Shown one piece after another: positions 1-8,419 of a stretch of 64,000 nt of DNA. The notes beneath the pieces are model-generated. The model was not told where the DNA came from and made no database searches. It worked only from the letters and a program-made list of their open reading frames with translations. The stretch's first letter is position 1. Each line of letters opens with the position of its first letter. The position numbers and the translations under genes are program-made. Source of the DNA: Flammeovirga sp. SJP92 (lineage in GTDB: Bacteria > Bacteroidota > Bacteroidia > Cytophagales > Flammeovirgaceae); the NCBI RefSeq assembly GCF_001583495.1, contig NZ_LQAQ01000091.1, forward strand, positions 62,001 to 126,000, read 5' to 3'.

Positions 1-114
1 CTTGACTAACTATTTTTTCGTTTTAAGTATTATATCGCAGTTGACTTAAGTTAATTTCGAAAAAGTACCTAAATAATTAAACACATAATTTCACATATTT
101 AACCAATCACTAGC

Positions 115-864
115 ATGTATTTTATTGAAAAACAGGAGTACGATAAGTACACTGATGAAGACCATCAAGTATGGCAGACACTCTACAAAAGGCAAATGAA
201 AATCTTACCATCATTAGCTGAAAATGATTTTTTAGAGGGGATCAAAGCCATAGGATTTAAAGAAGATAAAATTCCTTCTTTTAAAACATTAGATGAGAAG
301 CTACTGTCTATTACAGGGTGGAGTATTGCACCGGTAACGGGACTCATTCCAAACAAAGAGTTTTTTGAACTATTGAAGGCTAAAAAATTTCCTTCTTCCA
401 CATGGTTTAGAAAGTTATCAGAATTGGATTATTTAGAAGAGCCCGATATGTTTCATGATATTTATGGGCACGTGCCTCTTTTAACCAATAAGTTCTTTTG
501 TCAATACTTAGAAAAAATGAGTGTTATTGCTTTGCAATATATTGACAATGAGCATGTAATTGAATTGATTTCACGTTTATATTGGTATACCGTTGAGTTC
601 GGTTTAATTGAGAAAGAGGAAGGTTTGAGAATTTATGGAGCCGGAATACTTTCTTCTAAAGGGGAAAGTGAATACAGTCTGTTTTCTGATATTCCAAAAC
701 GCCATCAATTCAATGTGCTGGAGATTATTCAAACTCCTTATATCAAAGATAAATTTCAGGAACAATATTGGGTGATCAGTTCTTATAAAGAGTTGTATGA
801 CAGCTTGGATGAATTGGACCGCCTTTTGGGTAAAGTTGTGAAAAATGATATTATTATTCAGTAG
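115..864 (+). CDS. phhA: Phenylalanine-4-hydroxylase (aromatic amino acid hydroxylase)
   Basis: 249 residues. Predicted cytosolic iron- and tetrahydropterin-dependent monooxygenase converting phenylalanine to tyrosine. The family iron site is visible: FHDIYGHVPLL supplies His114 and His119, and Glu161 in YWYTVEFGL supplies the third ligand. ITGWSIAPVTG is the conserved stretch that precedes the catalytic core. The length fits the bacterial single-domain form, with no N-terminal ACT regulatory domain. The ATG start has A-rich sequence and no Shine-Dalgarno, as usual in Bacteroidota. Its 3' end overlaps by 11 bp the end of the convergent gene on the minus strand. No pterin-recycling gene (phhB) is next to it. 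Phenylalanine rather than tryptophan as substrate is inferred from bacterial homologues. Confidence 0.95.
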   Translation: MYFIEKQEYDKYTDEDHQVWQTLYKRQMKILPSLAENDFLEGIKAIGFKEDKIPSFKTLDEKLLSITGWSIAPVTGLIPNKEFFELLKAKKFPSSTWFRKLSELDYLEEPDMFHDIYGHVPLLTNKFFCQYLEKMSVIALQYIDNEHVIELISRLYWYTVEFGLIEKEEGLRIYGAGILSSKGESEYSLFSDIPKRHQFNVLEIIQTPYIKDKFQEQYWVISSYKELYDSLDELDRLLGKVVKNDIIIQ

Positions 865-1264
865 GTGAATATATAAACTCAAAATGCTCTTCTATATTGG
901 ACATAAAGGTTTTTCTAAAAAGTAGAGCACCATTAATGTTATATAAAAAAGAACTTCTCTGAACAATACCTATCGGCAATAGATAACATTGTAATTGCTT
1001 TGCAATTCTTGCTTTCGAATCAGCCAAAATAGGGAAGGGGAAGTTCTTTTTCTTTAATACCTTTGAAATTTCTTCTTCATTTTGATGAACAATGACAAAT
1101 ATATTTTGAACATGTTTTGTAATCACCTTCATCTGTTTTTTTAGTAAATGAAGGTGCTCTTTATCCAATTTTGAAGAGACGGTAGGTAAAAAGACAATAA
1201 GAGCGTTCTCGAATTGAAAACGATGGACCTGTCCTTTATAATTTCTTAATTCAAATGTTTCCAT
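854..1264 (-). CDS. Peroxiredoxin/thioredoxin-fold protein lacking the peroxidatic cysteine
   Basis: 136 residues. The layout resembles short AhpC/TSA-like proteins: an N-terminal strand pair, a central strand ALIVFLPTVSS where a peroxiredoxin has its F(Y/F)P..F..VC active-site loop, a helix, then a strand (IFVIVHQNEEE) and FPFPILADSKARIAKQL, which matches the family 'FP.L.D....' segment. There is no cysteine in the active-site loop; the only cysteine is near residue 93 (QLQCYLL). It is therefore unlikely to be a peroxidase in the usual way. The ATG lies directly after the U-tract of the ribBA terminator, so it has no ordinary leader. The next methionine is too far inside the fold to be the start. 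Function unknown. Confidence 0.7.
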   Translation of the reverse strand: METFELRNYKGQVHRFQFENALIVFLPTVSSKLDKEHLHLLKKQMKVITKHVQNIFVIVHQNEEEISKVLKKKNFPFPILADSKARIAKQLQCYLLPIGIVQRSSFLYNINGALLFRKTFMSNIEEHFEFIYSPTE

Positions 1265-1303
1265 AAAAAAGAAGAGCGTATAATACTGAAATTATACGCT
1301 CTT
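1265..1303 (-). terminator. Intrinsic terminator of ribBA, abutting the next start codon
   Basis: Perfect 13-bp stem AAGAGCGTATAAT / ATTATACGCTCTT (1272-1284 with 1291-1303) and a 6-nt loop. On the minus strand it is followed by C and six U (1270-1265). The ATG of the next minus-strand gene (1264-1262) follows the last U with no gap. Confidence 0.9.
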
Positions 1304-1323
1304 AAAATATAATTTAGAAAGAA

Positions 1324-2541
1324 TTACTTAAGGATATTATGTCCCATTTTATCTCTCTTAGTCTCTAAGTATTTTTTGTTGTATTGATTAGGTGAAATCT
1401 CAATAGCAATGCTATCTACAATCTCAAGACCGTAACCAATCAAACCAGCTCTTTTCTTAGGATTATTAGAAATCAATTTCATTTTACTAACCCCTAATTT
1501 TCTTAAGATTTGAGCACCAACACCATAATCTCTTTGATCCGATTTGAAACCTAAAGCTTTATTTGCTTCAACAGTATCCAAACCTTCTTCTTGAAGTTTA
1601 TAAGCTTTTAATTTGTTGATCAAACCAATCCCTCTACCTTCTTGATTCATATAAAGAATGACACCTCTGCCTTCTTTTTCAATCATTTCCATGGCACCAT
1701 GAAGTTGAGGACCACAGTCACATCTGCAAGAACCGAAAATATCACCCGTTACACATGAAGAGTGTACACGAACCATTACAGGTTCATCCGTAGTAATATC
1801 ACCTTTAATCAATGCAAGATGTTGTTCTCCAGTTTGTGTATGACGGAACGCTTTTAAGTTAAAGTGTCCGAATTCTGTTGGCATATCAACACCAATTTCT
1901 TCTTCTACTAACGACTCCTCCAACTTCAAACGGTATTGAATTAAGTCTTCAATACTGATCAACTTTAAGTTGTGTTTCTTTGCAACATGTACCAAGTCTG
2001 GAAGACGTGCCATTGTTCCATCATCATTCATGATTTCAACAAGAACACCACATGGTTCTAAACCTGCCAAACGAGCTAAGTCGATTGTAGCTTCAGTGTG
2101 ACCTGTTCTTCTTAAAACACCATTTCTTTTCGCCTTAAGAGGGAAGATGTGTCCTGGCTTACCAAGTACTGCTGGATCAATGTTAGGGTCAGCTAAAGCT
2201 TGTACTGTTTTAGCACGGTCGCTTGCTGAAATACCTGTAGTACATCCATGACCAATTAAATCTACAGATACAGTAAAAGGTGTTTCAAACGCAGCTGTGT
2301 TTTTACCCACCATTAACTCAAGTCCAAGATCTTCGCAACGATCTTCAATCAAAGCACAGCAGATTAAACCTCTACCTTCTTTAGACATGAAATTAATGAT
2401 TTCTGGAGTCACTTTTTCAGCAGCACAGATAAAGTCACCTTCGTTCTCTCTATCTTCATCATCAACTACAATAACTATTTCACCATTTTTGATTGCTTCA
2501 ATTGCATCTTCAATGGTATCTAATTTGAATTGTTCTGACAT
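1324..2541 (-). CDS. ribBA: Bifunctional 3,4-dihydroxy-2-butanone-4-phosphate synthase / GTP cyclohydrolase II
   Basis: 405 residues catalysing the two committing steps of riboflavin synthesis. The N-terminal RibB domain (about 1-205) has the acidic metal site [11 protein letters not shown] at 27-37 and [12 protein letters not shown] near 144-155. The C-terminal RibA domain (about 210-400) has the zinc cysteines Cys263, Cys274 and Cys276 with the standard spacing, plus the GTP-binding NQEGRGIGL. Both active sites look intact. It stands apart from other rib genes. No FMN riboswitch is visible in the 91-bp gap upstream; a TAnnTTTG promoter lies there instead. A strong intrinsic terminator follows at 1265-1303. 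Confidence 0.97.
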   Translation of the reverse strand: MSEQFKLDTIEDAIEAIKNGEIVIVVDDEDRENEGDFICAAEKVTPEIINFMSKEGRGLICCALIEDRCEDLGLELMVGKNTAAFETPFTVSVDLIGHGCTTGISASDRAKTVQALADPNIDPAVLGKPGHIFPLKAKRNGVLRRTGHTEATIDLARLAGLEPCGVLVEIMNDDGTMARLPDLVHVAKKHNLKLISIEDLIQYRLKLEESLVEEEIGVDMPTEFGHFNLKAFRHTQTGEQHLALIKGDITTDEPVMVRVHSSCVTGDIFGSCRCDCGPQLHGAMEMIEKEGRGVILYMNQEGRGIGLINKLKAYKLQEEGLDTVEANKALGFKSDQRDYGVGAQILRKLGVSKMKLISNNPKKRAGLIGYGLEIVDSIAIEISPNQYNKKYLETKRDKMGHNILK

Positions 2542-2582
2542 TTTATATATGGATGTGAATTGTTCTCAACATGTTTATATTA

Positions 2583-2590
2583 CAAAGGTA
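2583..2590 (-). promoter_or_regulatory. Candidate ribBA promoter (-7 element)
   Basis: The plus strand reads CAAAGGTA, which is TACCTTTG on the minus strand and matches the Bacteroidota -7 consensus TAnnTTTG. It lies 42 bp upstream of the ribBA ATG. No exact TTTG -33 element is visible. Assigned by motif only. Confidence 0.45.
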
Positions 2591-2632
2591 GGATATTATT
2601 GAAATATAAACTATAAAAGAACACTTATTCAT

Positions 2633-2905
2633 TTATTTTAAAAAGCTTGTTAGGACTAAACTCATAACGAGTATTAATCCTCCCATCATATAGAGTATGA
2701 TCATGCTTGATCGTAGCCACTTCTCATCTTTATCTTTACTAAACTGATAGAGCTGACTACCAATGAAGACAAAAATGACACAACTAATAAAAATAGTTGT
2801 TTTATGATTGATATTACTTCTGGGAATATCTTGGATATACTTGTAAACAAGGTCTCCAATACCAACACCTAAAAGGGCACCAAGCCCCATAAACCTTTTT
2901 AGCAT
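2633..2905 (-). CDS. Small integral membrane protein, function unknown
   Basis: 90 residues, not recognised. Three hydrophobic segments can be seen: a glycine-rich one at about 6-22 (GLGALLGVGIGDLVY), one at about 36-53 (TTIFISCVIFVFIGSQLY) and a C-terminal one at about 66-88 (SMIILYMMGGLILVMSLVL). A charged loop (SKDKDEKWLRS) separates the last two. There is no signal-peptidase site or lipobox. It starts seven nucleotides after the U-tract of the leuS terminator, so its transcription depends on readthrough or on a promoter inside leuS. Confidence 0.6.
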   Translation of the reverse strand: MLKRFMGLGALLGVGIGDLVYKYIQDIPRSNINHKTTIFISCVIFVFIGSQLYQFSKDKDEKWLRSSMIILYMMGGLILVMSLVLTSFLK

Positions 2906-2912
2906 ATCGTAT

Positions 2913-2951
2913 AAAAAAACGGAAATAAGCTGAATTGCCTATTTCCGTTTT
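2913..2951 (-). terminator. Intrinsic terminator of leuS
   Basis: A 12-bp stem AAAACGGAAATA (2916-2927) pairs with TATTTCCGTTTT (2940-2951), and on the minus strand it runs into a U-tract (2919-2913). The start codon of the 90-residue membrane protein gene is seven nucleotides further on. Confidence 0.85.
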
Positions 2952-2965
2952 GTATTTATAAAGTG

Positions 2966-5740
2966 TTATACAACAACATTTACAATTCTCTTAGGAACAA
3001 AGATAAACTTCTTGATTGGTTTATCTTCTACCCATTTTTTAACTACTTCGTTGGCAAAAACAGCTTCTTTTGCTTCCTCTTGAGAAATATCCATTGGAAG
3101 GTCAATTTTCACTCTCATTTTACCATTAATAGAAACTGGGTAAGTATGTGAAGCTTCTACTAGTAATGAAGCATCAAACTCAGGGAATGAAGCTAAAATT
3201 ACAGAATCTTCATGACCTAAAGCTTCGTGCCATAATTCTTCAGCAATGTGAGGAGCGAAAGGAGATAAGATCACTAATAATTGCTCTAATACCTCTTTCT
3301 TATGACATTTAGCAGCTGCTAACTCATTTACACATACCATGAATGCAGGAACTGTAGTGTTCAAACTTAAAGACTCCATGTCTTCACCTGCTTTCTTGAT
3401 CGTTTTATGAAGGATCTTTAATTCCTCTGGAGTAGCTTTACCATCAGTTACAACTAATTGTCCTTGATCATTGTAGAACAATCTCCACATTTTTCTTAAG
3501 AACTTCCAAACACCGTCAATACCTTGCATTGACCAAGGTTTTGATTGCTCGATAGGGCCTAAGAACATTTCATAAAGACGAAGTGTATCTGCTCCGTATT
3601 TCTCGATTACAACATCTGGGTTAACCACGTTGTATTTAGATTTTGACATCTTTTCTACAACATGACCACACATATATTTGCCGTCTTCTAAGATAAATTC
3701 AGCGTCTGCATAATCTTTACGCCACTCTTTAAATTTTTCTGTATCTAATTCATCGTTATTTACGATGTTTACATCTACGTAAAGAGGTTGCACGTCATAG
3801 TCTTTTCTTAAACCATAAGAAACGAACTGATTTGTACCTTTTACTCTGTAAACAAAGTTAGAACGACCTTGGATCATACCTTGGTTTACGATTCTTTGGA
3901 ATGGCTCTTCATGACCGATGAAGCCCATGTCGAATAAGAACATGTTCCAGAAACGTGAGTATAATAAGTGACCTGTTGCGTGCTCAGTACCACCTACATA
4001 TAAATCTACTTGGTTCCAGTATTCAACCGCTTCTTTGCTTACGAATGCCTCTTTGTTTTGAGGGTCCATATAACGTAAGAAGTACCAAGATGAACCTGCC
4101 CAACCTGGCATTGTTGTTAATTCGTAACCGAATTTATCATCAAATTTCCAGTCCTTAGCGTTTCCTAGTGGAGGATCACCTTCAGGAGTAGGTAAGTAGT
4201 TTTCAACTTCTGGTAAGTTCAATGGAAGTTGTTGATCAGGTACCAATTGAGGAGAATCATTTTCATCAAAGTATACCGGAACTGGCTCACCCCAATAACG
4301 TTGACGAGAGAATACTGCGTCTCTGATTCTGAAGTTTACTTTCGCTTTACCTTGACCAGACTCCACTAATTTGTCAATTGCCACTTTGATAGCTTCGTCA
4401 GAATCCAACCCATTTAAGAAACCTGAGTTGATCATTTTACCCTTTTTCACTTGAGTAGGGTCTTCCATGTCTTCAGTTCCCTCGATTACACGAATAATTG
4501 GTAAGTCGAAGTGATTTGCAAAACGGAAGTCACGATCATCTGATGAAGGTACCGCCATTACAACACCTGTACCGTATCCTGATAATACATAATCAGCGAT
4601 CCATAACTGAACTTTTTCACCAGTCAAAGGATTGATTACATAAGAACCAGTAAATACACCAGATACTGTTTTTACGTCTGATTGACGATCTCTTTCTGAT
4701 CTATTTTTTGCCTCTTCAACATACGTCTCAACTGCCTCTTTTTGTGCATCAGTAGTTAAAGTAGGGATTAATTCGTGCTCTGGAGCTAAAACTACATAAG
4801 TAACACCATAAACAGTGTCAACACGAGTAGTGAAAGCTGTTAAAGTAATATCGCTATCTGCTACTTTAAAGTCTAATTCACAACCAATAGATTTACCAAT
4901 CCAGTTACGCTGCATTTCTTTTAAAGCGTCAGACCAATCTAAACGATCTAAGTTACCCAATAAACGATCCGCATACGCTGTGATACGCATCATCCATTGT
5001 TTCATTTTCTTTCTTTCTACAGGGTGTCCACCTCTTTCTGAAACACCATCTTTTACTTCGTCGTTGGCTAAAACCGTTCCTAGAGCAGGACACCAGTTTA
5101 CCATTGCTTCAGATAAGAAAGTTAATCTATATTGTAATAGGATAGTAGCTTTTTCATTGTCTGAGTATCCTTTCCAATCCTCAGCAGTGAATACAGTTGC
5201 ATCGTCATCACACTCAGCATTGATTCCTTCAGAACCGTTTGCTTCAAAGTGCTTTACTAACTCAGCAATGTCTTTCGCTTTATTCTCGTCTTTATCGTAG
5301 TAAGCATTGAATAATTGTTCAAAGATCCATTGCGTCCAACGGTAATACTCAGGCGAAGAAGTCTGAACTTCACGACTCCAGTCAAAACTGAAACCGATTT
5401 TATTCATTTGAGACTTGAATGTGCTGATATTTTGCTCTGTAGTGATTGCAGGGTGTTGCCCTGTTTCAATCGCATATTGCTCTGCAGGAAGACCAAATGA
5501 ATCAAACCCCATAGGGTGAAGTACATTGAATCCTTTTAATCTTTTGTATCTTGAAACAATATCAGAAGCAATATATCCCATTGGGTGACCTACGTGAAGA
5601 CCAGCTCCAGAAGGGTATGGGAACATATCAAGTGTATAATATTTTGGCTTACTTTTATCAATGTCTACTTTATAGATATTGTTGTCTTGCCAATATTTCT
5701 GCCATTTAGGCTCAAATGAATTATGGTTATATTCAGACAT
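2966..5740 (-). CDS. leuS: Leucyl-tRNA synthetase
   Basis: 924 residues, class Ia aminoacyl-tRNA synthetase charging tRNA-Leu. The HIGH-type motif HVGH is at 49-52 within [16 protein letters not shown], and KMSKS is at 697-701. Between them is the CP1 editing domain with the threonine-rich segment [17 protein letters not shown]. The C-terminal part has the anticodon-binding helical domain and the small end domain ([18 protein letters not shown]). It is somewhat longer than the E. coli enzyme, with an insertion ([20 protein letters not shown]) typical of Bacteroidota. It appears to be monocistronic, with a candidate promoter at 5833-5840 and a terminator at 2913-2951. Confidence 0.98.
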   Translation of the reverse strand: MSEYNHNSFEPKWQKYWQDNNIYKVDIDKSKPKYYTLDMFPYPSGAGLHVGHPMGYIASDIVSRYKRLKGFNVLHPMGFDSFGLPAEQYAIETGQHPAITTEQNISTFKSQMNKIGFSFDWSREVQTSSPEYYRWTQWIFEQLFNAYYDKDENKAKDIAELVKHFEANGSEGINAECDDDATVFTAEDWKGYSDNEKATILLQYRLTFLSEAMVNWCPALGTVLANDEVKDGVSERGGHPVERKKMKQWMMRITAYADRLLGNLDRLDWSDALKEMQRNWIGKSIGCELDFKVADSDITLTAFTTRVDTVYGVTYVVLAPEHELIPTLTTDAQKEAVETYVEEAKNRSERDRQSDVKTVSGVFTGSYVINPLTGEKVQLWIADYVLSGYGTGVVMAVPSSDDRDFRFANHFDLPIIRVIEGTEDMEDPTQVKKGKMINSGFLNGLDSDEAIKVAIDKLVESGQGKAKVNFRIRDAVFSRQRYWGEPVPVYFDENDSPQLVPDQQLPLNLPEVENYLPTPEGDPPLGNAKDWKFDDKFGYELTTMPGWAGSSWYFLRYMDPQNKEAFVSKEAVEYWNQVDLYVGGTEHATGHLLYSRFWNMFLFDMGFIGHEEPFQRIVNQGMIQGRSNFVYRVKGTNQFVSYGLRKDYDVQPLYVDVNIVNNDELDTEKFKEWRKDYADAEFILEDGKYMCGHVVEKMSKSKYNVVNPDVVIEKYGADTLRLYEMFLGPIEQSKPWSMQGIDGVWKFLRKMWRLFYNDQGQLVVTDGKATPEELKILHKTIKKAGEDMESLSLNTTVPAFMVCVNELAAAKCHKKEVLEQLLVILSPFAPHIAEELWHEALGHEDSVILASFPEFDASLLVEASHTYPVSINGKMRVKIDLPMDISQEEAKEAVFANEVVKKWVEDKPIKKFIFVPKRIVNVVV

Positions 5741-5832
5741 ACTGTAGATGTATCCTAAAAATTAATTGCGTTTTTTGTTTTAGTACTAAAGCCTAGCACT
5801 CTAATTTTTTGACCTGAAATCAATAAATCAAG

Positions 5833-5840
5833 CAAAGATA
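5833..5840 (-). promoter_or_regulatory. Candidate leuS promoter (-7 element)
   Basis: CAAAGATA on the plus strand is TATCTTTG on the minus strand, a match to TAnnTTTG, 93 bp upstream of leuS. The resulting leader would contain the perfect 12-bp palindrome TTTAGTACTAAA at 5779-5790. Assigned by motif only; the -33 box is weak. Confidence 0.4.
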
Positions 5841-5973
5841 TAAATAAATCTATTTTATAATACTTCTGAGAGTAGGATAAACTAAGATTTTTAGATCAAA
5901 CAATAATAATTGTCAATTTTAAAGCTTCAAGTACTTTTGCTTAAGAAATCTTATTTTAATAAAAAATGAGAGA

Positions 5974-6435
5974 TTAGATATATTCAAGAATTGTCATTTC
6001 ACTACCATTGAATTTAACCTTGTCATTCTCTGATTTTCCAATAAATATTTTACCAATAGGAGATTGAGCACTGATTACAAATACATTTTCTTTCTCAAAT
6101 TTAACCTGACCAATACTAATAAGTAGATAGTATAATCCTCTATTAGTCTTGATTAAACTTCCTGGCTTAATAGCTTCAGATTTTGCATCATTGATTTCCT
6201 CAATAACTTTCAAAAGTTGAAGGTTTTGAGAGAGTTGAGTACCCATTTTTTCCTTTTCTAAGTGCATCATGGCACGAGCTGTATCATGTTTATCGCCTGC
6301 AGTACTTCGTGTTTCAGCATTTGCGGATTGCTGGGCGCTTTCCATGGCTTCCTCTAATGATTTAACCTTGTCTACTATTAGAGATTTACAATGTAACTTT
6401 AAAGCTTTTTTATATTCAATATTTAATTTTTCCAT
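5974..6435 (-). CDS. GreA/GreB-like protein (transcript-cleavage-factor fold)
   Basis: 153 residues. The N-terminal half is a charged helical hairpin (about 1-85) containing ETRSTAGDKHDTARAMMHLE, at the position of the acidic coiled-coil tip in Gre factors. The C-terminal half (about 90-153) matches the Gre C-terminal domain, ending SAQSPIGKIFIGKSENDKVKF, compare 'SPIGKALLGKKVGDEV'. A genuine GreA is encoded separately at 51819-52289. Relatives of this protein are often mislabelled as 3-oxoacyl-ACP synthase, which the sequence does not support. It could bind RNA polymerase in its secondary channel, but that is inference. It starts five nucleotides after a terminator U-tract. Confidence 0.75.
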   Translation of the reverse strand: MEKLNIEYKKALKLHCKSLIVDKVKSLEEAMESAQQSANAETRSTAGDKHDTARAMMHLEKEKMGTQLSQNLQLLKVIEEINDAKSEAIKPGSLIKTNRGLYYLLISIGQVKFEKENVFVISAQSPIGKIFIGKSENDKVKFNGSEMTILEYI

Positions 6436-6440
6436 CTATT

Positions 6441-6472
6441 CTAAAAAGAAAAGAGGAAGACAATTCTTCCTC
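6441..6472 (-). terminator. Intrinsic terminator between the small exported protein and the Gre-like gene
   Basis: Perfect 8-bp stem GAGGAAGA (6453-6460) / TCTTCCTC (6465-6472) with a 4-nt loop, followed on the minus strand by TTTTCTTTTT (6452-6443). It lies in the 47-bp gap between two same-strand genes. Confidence 0.85.
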
Positions 6473-6482
6473 ATTGGTTCAC

Positions 6483-6788
6483 TCACTTTATAAATTCGGA
6501 TTTCAAAATAGTAATTTCATTTCCGACTTTCAAATCATAGGAGTCGTATTTTTTATTATACATTTCTTTAATGTATTGAACATGCTTCCAAGTCAGTTCC
6601 TTTTCAGGAAGATGTAAAGCTTTGAATAACCTTCGTGTGATTTGAAAATATCCATCACCATATTGAACTGTAAGGATAACGGAAATAATTGTGTAGTTTT
6701 TTACTTTTTCATGACTCTCTACAGTAGCGAATGTTTTTGAAGAGAAAAGGAGAGAGGCTGTTAAGAATAAGATCAAAAGATGTTTCAT
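6483..6788 (-). CDS. Small exported protein, possible divergent LysM-like fold
   Basis: 101 residues. A signal peptide is clear (MKHLLILFLTASLLFSSKTFA, cleavage probably after residue 21). The mature part of about 80 residues includes YTIISVILTVQYGDGYFQITRRLF and ends DLKVGNEITILKSEF. The 'V.YGDGY..I...F' start and 'L.VG..I.I' end recall LysM, but the middle is atypical and the match is weak. No catalytic residues or cysteines are apparent. Its own terminator follows, so it may be transcribed separately from the Gre-like gene. Confidence 0.5.
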   Translation of the reverse strand: MKHLLILFLTASLLFSSKTFATVESHEKVKNYTIISVILTVQYGDGYFQITRRLFKALHLPEKELTWKHVQYIKEMYNKKYDSYDLKVGNEITILKSEFIK

Positions 6789-7004
6789 AATATGAAGTAG
6801 TTGCTTAATGAATTATGTATTACAAATATATATACATTGAATCACTCTTACAACTAAAATAGTAATAAAAATATACTTTAAAACATTGATAATGAATTAT
6901 ATAAAACTACTATTCATTTTTCTCAAAACTTCTATTTAACATAATGTTTATTATATTTAAATACTAATATTATCTATCAAATAGGCTCATATTCGTTTCT
7001 TAGA

Positions 7005-8108
7005 TTAATTCCAACCTAACAATCTTTCCATTACTTTCTGCATCATAATATATTCATAATTCTGATCAGGCTCTTTGATTGTACTTAAAGAATGAATTTT
7101 ACATATATGCTTTGTATCGTTTGCTAAGTGATCGCCTATGCAGATAATTCCAAAATTAGTTTCCTTACAGAATTGTTCTGCTTTTTGAATGTATTCATCA
7201 TTCATAGGAATTGCCAAATAAAAATAATCGCAGAATAATGTCTTTGTCATAATTTTCTGTTTTTGAGATTTAAATGATGACAAATCTGTAATGATCTCTG
7301 AACCAATAATAACAGGACGTTTTTTATAGTTCTTTTCAGGCCTTGCTAAAGTAACTACATCAATTTCTTTAGAAGGCTGTTGAATTACAAAAGCAACAAG
7401 GTGTTCATGATTGGATGAAAAATCAACTTTTAAAGTTCTAGCAACCCATTGTTCAGACCTTAAAGCATTCAGGATGTTGGCTCTTGCTAGGTTCTCTGAA
7501 GAAAGTTGGTATTTCTCCATTTTCTTCAAATCTTGCCAATAAGTATCAATGGTATTTTTCTCTACATTTTCGTTTCTAACGGTATCTTTCAATTGATATG
7601 GAAGTACAAACTGCGATTTAGTTTTCTTATCTGTAATCACAACTGGATCCTCTTTTTTACGTCCTCTTTCAGTCTTCCCCCCTTTTAAAGGTCTATAGAT
7701 TTGCCATAATTCCCTTAATTCATGACGCATATTTTCCCCTTTCAGCATCTTTTCTTTTACGTCTTCCACAATTTTTGTAGGAGCTATTGTTCTTACCTTA
7801 CTGAACGTTTCTAATTGTTCCGGTGTGGTTTTAACGATAGATTCATCTAATTCATCAAGATGATTCATTTCTAGAATTTCTAAATATAACTTTGCTCCTG
7901 ACCTAGCTCTCCATAATGTTGAAATATTAATTCTGTTTTTTTGAGCTAAGCCTTTTACGTATTCGGTAAAAGATCTCGATCTTAATTTATAAAGCTGTTG
8001 GGATTCGATTTGATCCAATAGTTTTGCTACTCTCAGCCAGTTTCTTCTATCCTTTTGTATAAGGATTTCGAATTCTAACTCAATTTGTTCTAATTTATTC
8101 AAATTCAT
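7005..8108 (-). CDS. Helix-turn-helix protein with a C-terminal MmcB-like (PD-(D/E)XK) domain, catalytic Lys missing
   Basis: 367 residues from the ATG at 8108; the longer reading to 8123 begins with TTG inside a palindrome and is unlikely. The N-terminal region (about 20-80) is helical and ends in a helix-turn-helix-like stretch (INISTLWRARSGAKLYLEI). A basic linker (GGKTERGRKK) follows. The C-terminal 150 residues align by eye with MmcB-type putative DNA-repair endonucleases: EIDVVTL, then VIIGSEIITDLSSF, then FCDYFYLAIP, against 'RADVLAL', 'WIVEIKSS..DF' and 'YCDRLFFAVP'. Asp250 and Glu271 are kept, but the lysine of the E-x-K motif is Ile273. It is flanked by 216 and 311 bp without genes. 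It may be a DNA-binding regulator with an inactivated nuclease fold. Function unproven. Confidence 0.6.
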   Translation of the reverse strand: MNLNKLEQIELEFEILIQKDRRNWLRVAKLLDQIESQQLYKLRSRSFTEYVKGLAQKNRINISTLWRARSGAKLYLEILEMNHLDELDESIVKTTPEQLETFSKVRTIAPTKIVEDVKEKMLKGENMRHELRELWQIYRPLKGGKTERGRKKEDPVVITDKKTKSQFVLPYQLKDTVRNENVEKNTIDTYWQDLKKMEKYQLSSENLARANILNALRSEQWVARTLKVDFSSNHEHLVAFVIQQPSKEIDVVTLARPEKNYKKRPVIIGSEIITDLSSFKSQKQKIMTKTLFCDYFYLAIPMNDEYIQKAEQFCKETNFGIICIGDHLANDTKHICKIHSLSTIKEPDQNYEYIMMQKVMERLLGWN

Positions 8109-8109
8109 A

Positions 8110-8124
8110 GTTGCAAATTGCAAC
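8110..8124. promoter_or_regulatory. Perfect palindrome GTTGCAAATTGCAAC just upstream of the HTH/MmcB-like gene
   Basis: A 15-bp element of two 7-bp arms (GTTGCAA / TTGCAAC) about a central A, ending one base before the ATG at 8108. It could be an operator blocking transcription or a leader hairpin blocking initiation. Autoregulation by the HTH protein is inference. Confidence 0.45.
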
Positions 8125-8311
8125 TAAAAATTAATAAAAACAATATAAATAGATGGGTTTTAAGTGCTTACTTGAACAAAAACTGTTTAATACTGATTCT
8201 ATTAATTGTTTTGAGATTACTTCCTTCAAAAAACTTAAAATAGAATAACTAATGTTGCGTTTTTTAGACTTGTTCTTACAAAAAATATATTAGAATTAAA
8301 TATGATCCATT

Positions 8312-8362
8312 TTTGGCTTAGTACTTAAAAGGATAATAGTATATTTGAAAGGCATAAGTACT
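8312..8362 (+). promoter_or_regulatory. Promoter with flanking AGTACT elements upstream of the DUF6588-type gene
   Basis: TATATTTG at 8340-8347 matches TAnnTTTG. A TTTG lies upstream at 8312-8315 with 24 bp between them, slightly long for a -33 box. AGTACT occurs in the spacer (8320-8325, context GGCTTAGTACTTAA) and again just past the -7 box (8357-8362, context AGGCATAAGTACTAAG). The rest of the 8125-8419 gap shows no other clear signal. Confidence 0.4.
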
Positions 8363-8419
8363 AAGAAAAATTAATCGGATTGATATTGTCCTGATACATC
8401 ACTCTAAGACGCATTACTT

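Noticed and set aside
2542-2632. FMN riboswitch upstream of ribBA
   Set aside because: The gap is only 91 bp, AT-rich, and I see none of the conserved FMN aptamer stretches; a TAnnTTTG promoter lies there instead.
4815-5300. 161-codon plus-strand ORF antisense to leuS
   Set aside because: Shadow frame of a highly conserved gene; composition follows reversed leuS codons and there is no family resemblance.
5974-6435. 3-oxoacyl-ACP synthase annotation often given to relatives of this protein
   Set aside because: No thiolase-fold length or Cys-His-His active site; the C-terminal motif is of Gre type.
8109-8123. Longer N-terminus for the HTH/MmcB-like protein starting at TTG 8123
   Set aside because: The extra five codons lie inside a perfect palindrome; the ATG at 8108 gives a natural start.
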